Shown here piece after piece: positions 37,201 through 46,902 of a stretch of 64,000 nucleotides of DNA (position 1 is the stretch's first letter; each line of letters starts with the position of its first letter). The notes below the pieces were generated by a model, which worked only from the letters and a program-made list of their open reading frames with translations, had not been told where the DNA came from and made no database searches. The position numbers were made by a program, and so were the translations under genes. Location: the NCBI RefSeq assembly GCF_025766255.1, contig NW_026516685.1:372001-436000 (forward strand), given 5' to 3'. This DNA comes from Zychaea mexicana. Lineage: Eukaryota > Mucoromycota > Mucoromycetes > Mucorales > Lichtheimiaceae.

Positions 37201-38316
37201 TGCTGTTGTTGCTGTTGCTGCTGTTGAGCTTGCTGCTGCATTAATATCTGTTGCTGCATACGCAGATGCGTTTGTTGACTATTTGCGAACAACATCCTGT
37301 CCATAATGAGCAAAACCACAGAAGGAGGAAACCAATTCATTTTTCTTGATCTACATAAAGCTAAACTACGCTAACTAAGCGGGACTTACGGATTTCGCAT
37401 CATGCCTCCTGCAGCAGCTTGTCTCTTTTGCAACATGTATCGTGTCTTTTATAAAGAAAAAAGAGGTTAACACAAGATCAACGTCTCCCAGTAAAATAAT
37501 GACTTTTTACCTGTTCTTCAGGCGACAGGGAATTAAATTCACGATTAAGGTTGATGGCGGTAATGGTAGCGGCGTTCTGTATGTTGGAAACAGCTGCTAC
37601 TCGTTGTTGTTGTTGCTGGGTATTCATCATCGGCTGGCCTTGGGCATTCATGGGCATACCTTGTTGTGGACCGACCATGGGCGAGTTCATCATATGATCA
37701 GCTGCTGAAGAAGGATGATGTCCCATGGGCTCACTGCTACTACTACCACCACCACCAGTGGAGGCGGCGGCGGCTGCGGCAGCAGCAGCAGCAGCGGCAG
37801 CAGCAGCAGCGGCAGCGTTCGGTCTTTGCATTTGTTGTTGTGGTTGTTGTGGTGAAAAAGACGGCGACGGAGCGTGTCTACCCTGGATATGTTGCTGGGG
37901 TAAGGATGCGGGCATGCTTTGAGGAGTATGTACAATGTTGCCGTTGTTGTTGTTGTTGTTATTATTATTATTATTGCTATTGCTGTTGTTTGTAGGGTGA
38001 GGCATGCCGCTATTATTCGGGAGTGAGGTGGTGCTGCTTGCGGGTGACGGACGGGAATCTCGTGACAGGGCAGCCTGTTGAGAGGGAACGCTTTGGAGAT
38101 GGGGCGTTTGAGCGGCGGCCGCGGCAGCAGCAGCATGTTGCTGTTGTTGCTGCGGTTGCTGCTGCTGTTGCAATTGATGGTGGAGTGTGTGTTGCTGTTG
38201 TTGAGGAGATTGTGTTTGTCGTTGGGCTTCAGAAACTCGTCGTTGCTGTTGCTGTTGAGCCTGTTGATTCGCCTGTTGAGCAGCAGCAGCGGCGGCCTGT
38301 TGTGCGGCCTGTTGCT

Positions 38317-38356
<40 letters not shown>

Positions 38357-39347
38357 AGCTTGCTGTTGTGACATTTGGTTAAAGAGACGATGTTGTGTTA
38401 GGACTTCTTCTCTTCGATTCTGTAAGATCCGGCTGTACTGTAATCAGGCAAAAGAGACATACACAAGAAGTTAAGTTTGGATATAAACAAACATGCAGAA
38501 CCGCACAAAAGAGAGTGTGTGTTTTGCTTTACCTGATCGAACACCTGTGCCTCCTTACTGGCGTTGACTTCATTATGCTTGGCACTGTAAACGTCCCAAA
38601 AGACACCCCACCAGTCCGATAAAAAGCCTGACGGTATGTCGACGGGTGGTGCTCGATCTGGTGGAATATGTGCTTCTGCCGCAAACGCCTTTGCTGCTTG
38701 CTGAAAATTACGTTTCTTGCAATAGTCATAGATATACATGTGTAGCAAGTCGTTTGCTTCTCCTGCTGCTGCTGCTGCTGCTGTTGCTGTTGCGCCTGTC
38801 GTGCCTGCTGTTGCTGCCGTGCCTGTTGGTGTGTTCGCTGCTGCTGTTGCTGCTGCTGTTGCGTCTGACTGGGCCCGTCCATTTTGTCTGGAATATAAAG
38901 AAACTAGTTTAATAACCCACTCACTACCCCAATGCGTTTCATTTCATTACACACACGTCAAAATGTTCAAGTTTTTGCCCCATTTTCACGCTTTCCCAAC
39001 CTCATTCACCACCCCTTGACTGTTTCCATAGAGCAGTTATCTAACAGAAGGCTGTAGTATTGGTACAGCCATACCCTCATACACATACACACACACACAC
39101 ACTTTTACGCACGCACACGACCCCCCCTTTTTTTTGTGTATATTTGTGGCCGACAAAACCACGAAACCACCGACCAAAGCGCCGGACCCCCTTCTGTCTC
39201 TTTCTCTCTCTCTCTCTTTCTCTCTCACACAAAACCCAACCCACACCCCATTCTCAATCCAGGCAGTAGAAAAAAATAAAAGAGATGATCGTTCGAGTGT
39301 GTTACATACGTTTCCCAGGCAGTTCGCCGGACTTGCGATTGTGCCAT
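34288..39347 (-). CDS. LUFS (LisH)-polyQ-WD40 transcriptional co-regulator, LEUNIG/Flo8 type
   Basis: Nine exons: 39310-39347, 38533-38887, 37511-38437, 37390-37445, 36980-37296, 36759-36887, 36615-36688, 34927-36495, 34288-34824; 1333 residues, all junctions in phase. The N-terminus MAQSQVRRTAWE and then an Ala/Thr tract lead into the LUFS domain: ANDLLHMYIYDYCKKRNFQQ and PSGFLSDWWGVFWDVYSA, close to plant LEUNIG and fungal Flo8/Som1. A very long Gln/Pro/Ala/Asn region follows. The C-terminal about 350 residues are WD40 repeats (LQGHTSKVLTCAFSPNGQYLASAGQDKRVMIWG; LEGHTNNINCVRWS; GSMDKSIRVWDVG). Such proteins act as adaptors that bridge DNA-binding factors to Tup1-like repression or activation machinery, in fungi often in morphogenesis. 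The obvious ATG at 38882 is rejected because it leaves LUFS out of frame. Confidence 0.92.
36150..36480 (-). repeat. CAG/CAA poly-glutamine tracts in the LUFS/WD40 gene
   Basis: Long near-pure CTG/TTG (plus strand) runs, with similar tracts at 37100-37245, 38275-38370 and 38755-38870. Most encode glutamine; the one at 38755-38870 encodes Ala/Thr in the correct frame. Confidence 0.9.
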
Positions 39348-39927
39348 TATACGAGAGCTTTTTTCCAAGGGAAAAAATAAAAGAAGGGTGTAGGCGACAA
39401 CCTAAAAAAATGTGTAGTGCGGTTGGAAAAGAAAAAGGCAGCTCTGCTCACAGTCCAGCACAGAAAGGGGGAGAGAGGAGAGAGAGGACAGGAAAAGTGG
39501 GGAGCGAATCAGCGAACTCTTGCTTTTTTGGGACTACGTCACTCAACCCGTAAAGCTGTAGTACGCTCTTTCGCCAATCACCTTGAACTTCCCGCGCCAA
39601 TCAGAGAGTGGGTTTATATTCCGCAGGTAAATGAAACTAACGCACGGGCTCTCTTTCCCTACTCTCTGCTCTTTGCTTCCGTTTTTTATCTAGACATCTC
39701 CGATAACTCTCTCCACACTTTTACACATTGTTAAAGCAAATGCACTTTGTAAGCAACGGCCCCTTCTTTTGCTGTAAATGCTATTCAGATAGCGGCGATC
39801 GTTTGAGGTCATTCAACTGTAAGTGTAGATCCGTTTAAGGAGATAATGGATGGGTCTATTACATACACTAAAATCATGAAAAACATACATGGTAGAAACG
39901 GGAACATAGCGGTATATACACAATGAA
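39348..39927. other. Intergenic between LUFS/WD40 start and thioesterase-like stop
   Basis: Contains the promoter of the LUFS/WD40 gene and the 3' flank of the thioesterase-like gene. No coding signal. Confidence 0.5.
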
Positions 39928-41393
39928 CTACAGTTTTGGACGCTTGATTTCGCGCTTTGTGTTTCGCGACCATGGAACAATTAGACATTGATGTCTACAA
40001 TACAATGAATAGATTGGTAAGTCGGTGGTGTCACATGATCATGATGCATTGTAGCTAGTGGGACAACAACAATGCACGTTACCTTGTCAGTGCAATCAAG
40101 TTGCCTTCGAGATCCCAGATACCGCCGCTGGCATCAAATCGACCATTGATAATGTGCGGAGAAACGATACTAGCAATCACTTCTTTGCATGCAGGTCGTC
40201 GCTTGAATTGAACCTCTAATTGCATTGTCGGGCACCAGCACGGTCTATGTTCATCCACTGTTCTTAGTAATCTTTGTTTCATAGTATTGCAGTACCCAGA
40301 GTAATCCTGCTTTCCAATAAATAATCTTATTACCCGCCCAAAACTTCTTCACCAAGCATCCCAGGTGGAGGAATAAACATATCGCACCAGTAAGGTATAG
40401 CTATAATTACTGTATTATCAGTGCTGCTTTTTTCTTGTAGCATTTACTCAATAAAAGTAGGATTTTATTGAATTACCTTTGAAATCCGTTTCACGGCCAT
40501 CCTTGAACTTGATCGATTGATTAAACTCTGGTTTACCCGGCTTGCCGTCTTTAGCTGTACCCGTCTGATCCAACAACGACTCAACATAATCGCCCATAAA
40601 GAAATACTGAAACGGTTCCATGATGCTTCGATCCGGTGGCTGATAAGGTTCATGGAGATAAGTGACGCCTTCCTCTGTATCCATGTTACCCATGGTGAAG
40701 ATGGCATGAACTTTTTCCTTGTATGCGATCGAAGCGAATTCGTCGGCATGGGTCAAGACATACGACTTGTCTGTCACAGGCTGCAAAAGCGATGCCTTGA
40801 CAAGCCAGTAGCCCTTTTTGCTCGTCTTGAGGTCCTCAATGGCAACAACGCATGGGCCGACTTCAGTTTTGTGCATAAAGAAGCAGTTCAATGCGATAGG
40901 ATCTTTTTGATGCTTGCCGGAAAAGTGGCGGAGGACAGCGTCGGTCACAATCGCTAATACACCACCTGTTGTTATCCGTTGTTAAGTACAAGCAATGCAG
41001 TTTAAGCTATCTCTCGTTTGTGTAACCTGTCCTGTTTCGTATTTTTGCTTACCACCCTGAGAACCAAGAATAATCACAGGAGCAAAAAGTCAGAACGAAA
41101 GGTATTCCCAAAAGAAAAAGCTTATTGTGACTCAAAACTTACATGAGGCACATCGCCAATACACCAATCCTGGATAGGTCGCAGGGGAAGGGAGCCATGT
41201 TAGTGCCAAGTGGGTTATAAAAAGACATACAAAAGTGTGGACAGAGAGAAAAAGAAACACTTGCTGCATCTGCACTGCCGCTGTATAAACTGACGCCATC
41301 GTTTGTTGTGCCCACATATTCAGTATCGGTTGCTCTATCAAAAGCATACTGTGTCTTTTTAACTGCTGCCGCTACTTCAGAGTGACCGCTCAT
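39928..41393 (-). CDS. Acyl-CoA thioesterase-like protein (TesB-like double hotdog)
   Basis: 325 residues from seven exons: 41259-41393, 41143-41169, 41053-41056, 40477-40965, 40334-40400, 40083-40271, 39928-39994. The sequence follows the fungal thioesterase-like superfamily: YAFDRATDTEYVGTT, DWCIGDVPHGGGVLAIVTDAVLRHF (the HGGxxLA hotdog motif), PIALNCFFMHKTEVGP, then the second domain with IPYWCDMFIPPPG, WCPTMQLEVQFK, FDASGGIWDLEGNLIALTRH and a closing LIVPWSRN. Likely hydrolyses acyl-CoA or a related thioester; substrate unknown. Exon 3 is only 4 nt (GGTG). Without it the frame runs into a stop at VLA; with it the HGGGVLA motif is restored and the total coding length is divisible by three. 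The first-exon donor (GTTTCT) is poor, so that junction is less sure. Confidence 0.88.
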
Positions 41394-41487
41394 AATGCTG
41401 ACGTTTGCAATAAGAGAGAAAGAAAAAGTTTGGGGGAAAAAAAGAAGAGGGGAAAGGGTCGCAGAGAGGGAAAAACCCGATAGTAGC

Positions 41488-41497
41488 TTATATAAAA
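41488..41497 (-). promoter_or_regulatory. TATA box of the thioesterase-like gene
   Basis: Reads TTTATATAAG on the minus strand, about 95 bp before the ATG at 41393. Suitable position for a fungal TATA element; inference. Confidence 0.5.
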
Positions 41498-43860
41498 GCA
41501 AATGCGATCGGGGTTACACATTTTGCCCAATTACAAAAAACACACCGCCATCAACAGACCCCCAAACGCCATAGTAAGAAAAGAACCCCGCCATCATGAG
41601 AAAAAAAGCATCGCCAATCATAAGGAAAAATCCTGTACTTCAAAATCACCATTGACCTTGTATTGGGCATATCTGAGGTCTATTGCCAAACACACAACTC
41701 TTGACCAATGTAATAGATGCTAGTGTATGCGGTGACATTCAGTAGCCGCTACTACCCGCTTACTTATAAAACAATGGGAAACCCTGCGAAAACCTGCGTT
41801 GGTCCCTCTGGTCGAGGGGGAGTGCAAAAAAAATTGTATTGAAGCGGAGCATGTGTCGACTTTTTTTGGAAGCAATCGTAGCAACTATCACATATACGAC
41901 GACAGTATGGGCGAATGTTCTGCTGTTGGCCCGAGAATTAAAAAGAGCAACCATTGTCTCATCCATCCATGCTGCCTGGGGGAAAATACATGCGTGGACG
42001 AGTTATACAACGTATTTTGTACTGGTACGCTGCTATTGTATACATAGAAGACCAGAATTTGAAGTGCAGCAGCCATAGTAGGTGAGATGGCGGATAATGT
42101 GTTTAGGCATGAATATCGTTACGGATGATTTGAGTCCCTGTCAATCTATTTAAAATCAAGGTTCTTGCCATCAATCCTTTCTTTTGTTGTTCGCTAATAA
42201 CAGTAAACACGTCACATCCGCGAGTAAAAGCTGGACTTGCTCCAGATGCTATATTTTTGTCATTTTCTTTTTTTTGTGTAAAAAGTGGGGAACGAATGGG
42301 AAAAGAAACTGATCATTCTTAAAAGAACTTTCAGCTCCCCACTCCTACTTCGAAAAGTAGAAGCACGATGTCAACCCGGCGATAGCTCGAAGGCCCCCGA
42401 CACAGCTGGAATACCACTGCTGGCTTTATTCACCGCATCCAATTCGTTGAGAAATTTTTTTTCGCAGCGAATGGCACAATTTATGGGCAACGTCCGCTAT
42501 TGAAGCGACTTGTGGGTCAATTTTCAAATTTCGCTTGCATCGCTTTAACCCCAATAGAGGCCCTTCCTGTCATGACTATTCGTTGATCTCTACTCAATCC
42601 CTCAACATCTTTATCGTCAATCATCACCCAACTTATCAACCTTCATAAATATAAATGTAATCACTCGACTTGTTCCTTGTTCCTTTCTCATCATCTGGTC
42701 TCCTTGACCTTCCGATATTCTTCTTGCCTTGACCTAGATTCATCTCTCCTCTGTCTTTGGCTTGTCTTGTTTTGTCGTCGCTTCCGGCTCACTTTATGAC
42801 GCATGCCCGTAATACTAATTCAAGTGCCCGTGTATGATCCAGCCTTCGGATAAAGCTCTTCCAAGTGCATGTCAACTGCAAGATTGTGTGAGAAACATTG
42901 AGTCTGTTTGTAAGGGATTCTCTCACTCTGTAACCTTTAACCACCAAGAATAACTTTACCACAATACAAGTCTTTTTTTATTAGTATATGTACAATATCA
43001 AAACTAACAATTACGTTAAACGCACAATCTGAAACCTGGTTGAAAAACTAGGGCACATCGGTGTGCTTCTATGGGTAAATCTATCATAAGCGTTGGCTAT
43101 CCAATTTGTCACTGGGGATTCTGCGAGATCATTGTTCTTCATAGGCAAGAAGTTTTTACCAGACAGCAGTGAGAGGTCGAACCTACGACCGTTTGAGCAT
43201 GCTCAGAAAGGCTACCCGAAATGGTTGCGCTAGCCCTGTTAGTCGATTTTAATTCGCACAGTACCGGTTGCTCGTATGCTGCTGCCGATCTCACCTCGAA
43301 TGCTCATACTGTATCGGCGTGTTTTACGTAGGCATAACTGGAGAATCGGCATTAAGGCAACCGCCAAGCGTTAGAATGCTAGTATGTCTTCCATGAAACG
43401 GAACAGGTAACCTTGGGCATGGCATCATCATACTGTATGATACAACCCCGTTGAATATGAAGCAGTTATTAATGATTCATTCTCTGCCCTAGTTTTCTTT
43501 GGATGCGAGTACCTTTCTTTTCTCTCCCACCCGGCCCCATTTTGTCCTTTTGCAAAATTTGGATGGGCGGAATGGACACTATTAATATTCTCGTATCATA
43601 GAAACCGGAGTCGACCTTATGTTGATTAAGGAAGAACAGCAAAGTACCGTATTTGGTGAATCCCAGCCATAATGATGTATCATATGTGCTGTTATCAAAG
43701 CACCTTTGACAACAGCACCTTCACATAAAAAGAGGTAGCACTGTTAGCTTTTGCTATAATTATCTTGTTCATGATGCTCTTTGCCTTTGCTGATATGCCG
43801 TGGGAGTTGGCCACCTGATTATGCGTTTGCAGGTATTCCCTCGGTTGCGTGCCGTACTTC
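41498..43860. other. Intergenic, about 2.4 kb, no gene recognised
   Basis: Open frames on both strands near 41760-42080 overlap each other and show no motif. A tRNA-like relic may lie at 43164-43240. The rest shows no structure I can name. Confidence 0.45.
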
Positions 43861-43999
43861 ATCTCCATAAACTGGTCCCTCCGCTTCGCTGCGTGTCACA
43901 TTTGTCCTTCAGGAGCGAGTTTACTGGGGCTCTACCCCAGTGTTCCTGAAACAATGCTTCAAATAAGATCTTTCAAAAGTGCTGTGTGTACAATTTTTC

Positions 44000-44495
44000 T
44001 CATATTTTTATTTTTTTTATTTCGTGAAAAGGGTGTGGCAGCAGCTTCCTGGAACGTCGCATATGTTGTGCCCTCATATTGACGCAGGGAAAGAAAGCCA
44101 GTAGGGCCGCGAACAAACAGCAAAAGCAGACGAAGGCAATATTGTGCCATGTTTGGAAGCGAAGCATGGTATATACGCGTGACAACATTTTGGACAGGAG
44201 GGTTGGTTCGAGGGTTCCAACGGCGATTTCTGTTGTTCCAGGTGTAGTAATATTATAATTATTATCAACAATATGTTTATATTTCTTATTTTCTTTATTA
44301 CATATATTATCATATTTATAACATATAAAACACTCTTTTTTGTTGTTTTTAGGATTCCAATCTTTAGGATGATTATAGATACAATTATCATTCCAACATT
44401 TTATGCCATTTAGACATTTTTTCTTAATTATTTCATCATTTCCATGTGCAAATAGGCATTTATCATCCTTGTCACATCCTTTTGGTGAATTATGG
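44000..44495 (-). CDS. Open frame with AT-rich CCCH (Nab2-type) zinc-finger cassette
   Basis: Reading straight on from the Helitron fragment without a stop, the minus strand encodes a Lys/Asn-rich segment with zinc-finger spacing: a partial finger CDKDDKCLFAH, a full C-x5-C-x4-C-x3-H finger in CLNGIKCWNDNCIYNH, and ECFICYKYDNICNKENKKYKH. C-x5-C-x4-C-x3-H is the spacing of Nab2/ZC3H14-type RNA-binding fingers and of zinc fingers in some large DNA viruses. The DNA is visibly far richer in A/T than either flank. Beyond TTPGTTEIA the frame continues in GC-richer sequence with a hydrophobic stretch (IAFVCFCCLFAALLAFFP). No ATG or splice support was found, so expression is unproven. Confidence 0.4.
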
Positions 44496-45165
44496 CGAGG
44501 GATTTCCGAGTTAAGATACTCTTCTATTGCACGATTTTCGCTGTAAAGACGGAAACAGGCAGGAAGCTTGGTGCCGGATTCTGCTGCGTCACGGGCTGCT
44601 CGAACCTCTTGTGGAGTCATATCATCACGGAGATTGACGATCTGTTCGCCTGGCAGATGAAGATCCAGACGCACGACGGTTGGATAGTGCATATGCACAT
44701 CAAACTCGAACGTACGATGGATAGCTTTGCACGGACCAATGTATCGAGCGTTTTGAGACTGCTCTACTTCATTGACCGGCTCGGCAGCGGCATTATCGGT
44801 ATTGGTGGTGGTGGTGGCGGTTGCGGTGGTTTGGATCTGTGCTCGGTCGGTGCCCTTGGTGATGTATTTGCACAAATACTTGATGGCGCGGTTGGATGTG
44901 CAGATTTCAACGTTAATGTGTGCATCGTACTTGTGGCTAAGGTAGGGGTGTGTACGGCACAACATGTCGGTTGTCGGCGAGAAAGTCGGAAGTAGGGAAG
45001 AGGTGGCGGTTTTGGTGATTTTCAAGGCGTCGGTAGATGGGATATCCATCTCGGTTTGACGCGTGTCTCGTTGTTGAATGGCTTTGGATAGCCTTGTGAG
45101 CACCGGTTATCCTTCATGCACACAGCATTGGTGCCTGGACCACATGGGCCGTGTATCATGCATGC
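44490..45165 (-). pseudogene. Helitron Rep/helicase fragment, frameshifted
   Basis: Helitron proteins combine an HUH Rep nuclease and a Pif1-family helicase for rolling-circle transposition. Here only the stretch between those domains survives. Recognisable pieces on the minus strand: CMIHGPCGPGTNAVCM (about 45140-45165), CSQGYPKPF (about 45075-45100), DNRHVVPYT, then after a one-base frame change in a C/G run near 44945, PYLSHKYDAHINVE, IKYLCKYITKG, NARYIGPCKAIHRTFEFD and VHMHYPTVVRLDLHLPGEQ, down to EYLNSEIPRH. At least two frame changes and no start codon make it non-functional as a transposase. The family similarity stops sharply after EIPRH, where the AT-rich segment begins. Confidence 0.8.
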
Positions 45166-46430
45166 TGTCACCGTGCGATACACTGTGGTTGTGTGAGTGG
45201 ATCTAGGTGTAGTAGCAGGAGTAGGAGCTGTAGGATATTCAACGACATTCTACCCGCCATTCCATTTTTTCCACTTAAACAAACTGTAACAGTTAGTTTC
45301 AAATGTGGCCTTAAACATTCATTGCCTATTCTACGGCGAACGTTGCGTGAATGAAGTGGACATGGCCCATTATTGTCATCCGAGCCACAGTGACAGTCTT
45401 GGTTAACTTCAGATTGCTTCAATACAAGGATGAAAAGTTAATTAGTACACTTGAGTCTTTTAAACAGTCTGTCAGAATCTCAGGCAAGAATCTTCGGCAA
45501 GGCTCGAAGATGCTCAATGATTTTCCATGAATAGACCTTTCAAGTGTCGTTTACGGAAGATTGAAGCAGTAACACACCTTTTGCGAACTCATAGTAAAAT
45601 TACAATAGTAGTAGAGAGAAACAACAAAGTTAAAGTGTAAACGTTCCTGAGAAACACGTGTGTGCGGGCAAAAAGATTATATATTGGTGATGCTAATTTC
45701 CAAATATGGACTTACGCTGGGAATGAATCGTAACGACCTCTCTTTCAGAGTAGAGATAGAAGTCGCATCTGTGAAGTATCTAGCGATCTCCATGGTAGTT
45801 CTTAAAAAAAACGGTGGTACCCCGCCCAGTACCTTAAATATTTTGCACGTATTGTTGTCAGTGTCAACCGTATCCTTTTTCCAGAAGCGACTGTGTAGTA
45901 CGTTTAAAATGTGCGACGTTGAATCTGTGCCGATGCTTATAAATTCCGGTGTCGTCTGGCACGAGTAGCATACTATTTAGCTCTATTTTATGCAAGTGAT
46001 ACAAAACGACTCTCTTCCCCCTTCTCTGCTCTTGGCTTAGTACAGTCAAGGCGCTACAAGTTGCTTTTACTGTGTATGTGGAGGTGCTGGAGAGTCCTTC
46101 GCATTGAAAGCTTCGGATCAGGCAATCTTTATCAACTCTGTACACAACTCTCTCGCTGTATTCCAATCGTCTTTCGCTGTACATCAGTCTATCAGTCGCT
46201 GTTCAGCAATCTTTATACTTACTATCCATCTGTTGATTTGGTTTGGATCAGCTGCTTAAAAATGTTGTCTTTTCTGTCCCCCAAGTTTGTATTTCGCGGT
46301 GAGCGGTCTGTGATCTCGACAATAGCTGTGGCGGTGACTCGTTTTTCAACCGCAGCCGCTTTGCTTCCAATGAATCTGGGCTTCTTTTTATTATTTTTCT
46401 GACACTTTTCGTCAAACACTTTGGAGAATA
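45166..46430. other. Intergenic, no gene seen
   Basis: The minus frame at 45168-45422 may be more decayed Helitron sequence but I recognise no motif. The remainder up to RPB12 shows nothing. Confidence 0.45.
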
Positions 46431-46778
46431 ATGGAAGGCACACCCATTCGTCAACCCGTTGCAGCCATGATTTATACTTGTGCTGGTAATTACCTTTTGA
46501 AGCTCTCATTGATATAGAGTACTAATTTGAAGAAAAGTAAAAAGCTAAACGATTTTTCAAATATTACATGTTTCGATCCATAGATTGCGGTTGTGAAAAT
46601 CAGCTCAAGCCTCGAGAGCCAATCCGTTGCCAAGATTGCGGCCACAGAATCATGTACAAGAAGCGAACCAAGCGAAGTACGTTACGACTGTTTTCTTTTA
46701 AAAAGGGGAAAGCTTACTAATCTTCCATTGTTTTACTCTTTTTTCCTCTCTCTAGTGGTTCAATTCGAAGCTCGCTAA
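46431..46778 (+). CDS. RPB12: RPB12 (RPABC4), shared subunit of RNA polymerases I, II and III
   Basis: Zinc-binding small subunit common to all three nuclear RNA polymerases. 56 residues from three tiny exons: 46431-46485, 46584-46676, 46756-46778. The spliced protein has the family motif CxxC...Cxx[38 protein letters not shown] and the terminal MVQFEAR, nearly identical in layout to human and yeast RPB12. No single open frame covers it, so ORF-based calling misses it. The first intron splits the first zinc knuckle and the second splits the Met codon (A|TG) before the end. Its 3' end faces the Ufo1-like gene with 124 bp between stop codons. Confidence 0.96.
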
Positions 46779-46902
46779 AATAAAAATTAGCATACTATCA
46801 TCCACTACTACAACCACTACAGCAACAACTTTTTTGCCAATACATTTCCTCTCTATCGCCTCATATCACTTTTCATTCATTACAATTTACACAAAAAAAT
46901 CA

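Larger units (their letters stand above)
43870..45165 (-). mobile_element. Helitron fragment with embedded AT-rich zinc-finger segment
   Basis: The minus strand carries a decayed Helitron Rep/helicase fragment (about 44490-45165), an AT-rich insert (about 44240-44490), a GC-richer 3' part (about 44000-44240) and, further on, a block reading GCAGCGAAGCGGAGGGACC (minus strand of about 43875-43893) plus a 7-bp hairpin at 43923-43941, which resemble Helitron 3'-terminal sequence. I cannot define a TC start or a CTRR end with certainty, so the element borders are approximate. Confidence 0.55.

Noticed and set aside
37725..38382. Plus-strand poly-Leu/poly-Ala frames
   Set aside because: Antisense shadows of the CAG-rich exons of the LUFS/WD40 gene.
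38529..38882. 117-codon poly-Gln open frame starting MDGPSQ as the N-terminus of the LUFS/WD40 protein
   Set aside because: It is out of frame with the LUFS domain and there is no GT donor to correct it. The upstream exon at 39310-39347 solves the frame exactly.
42270..42355. AAAAAGTGGGGAAC shared with the pogo-like terminus at 33060
   Set aside because: The match is short, lacks the CAGTAGG end and TA, and is best explained by chance or a GGGG-type regulatory site.
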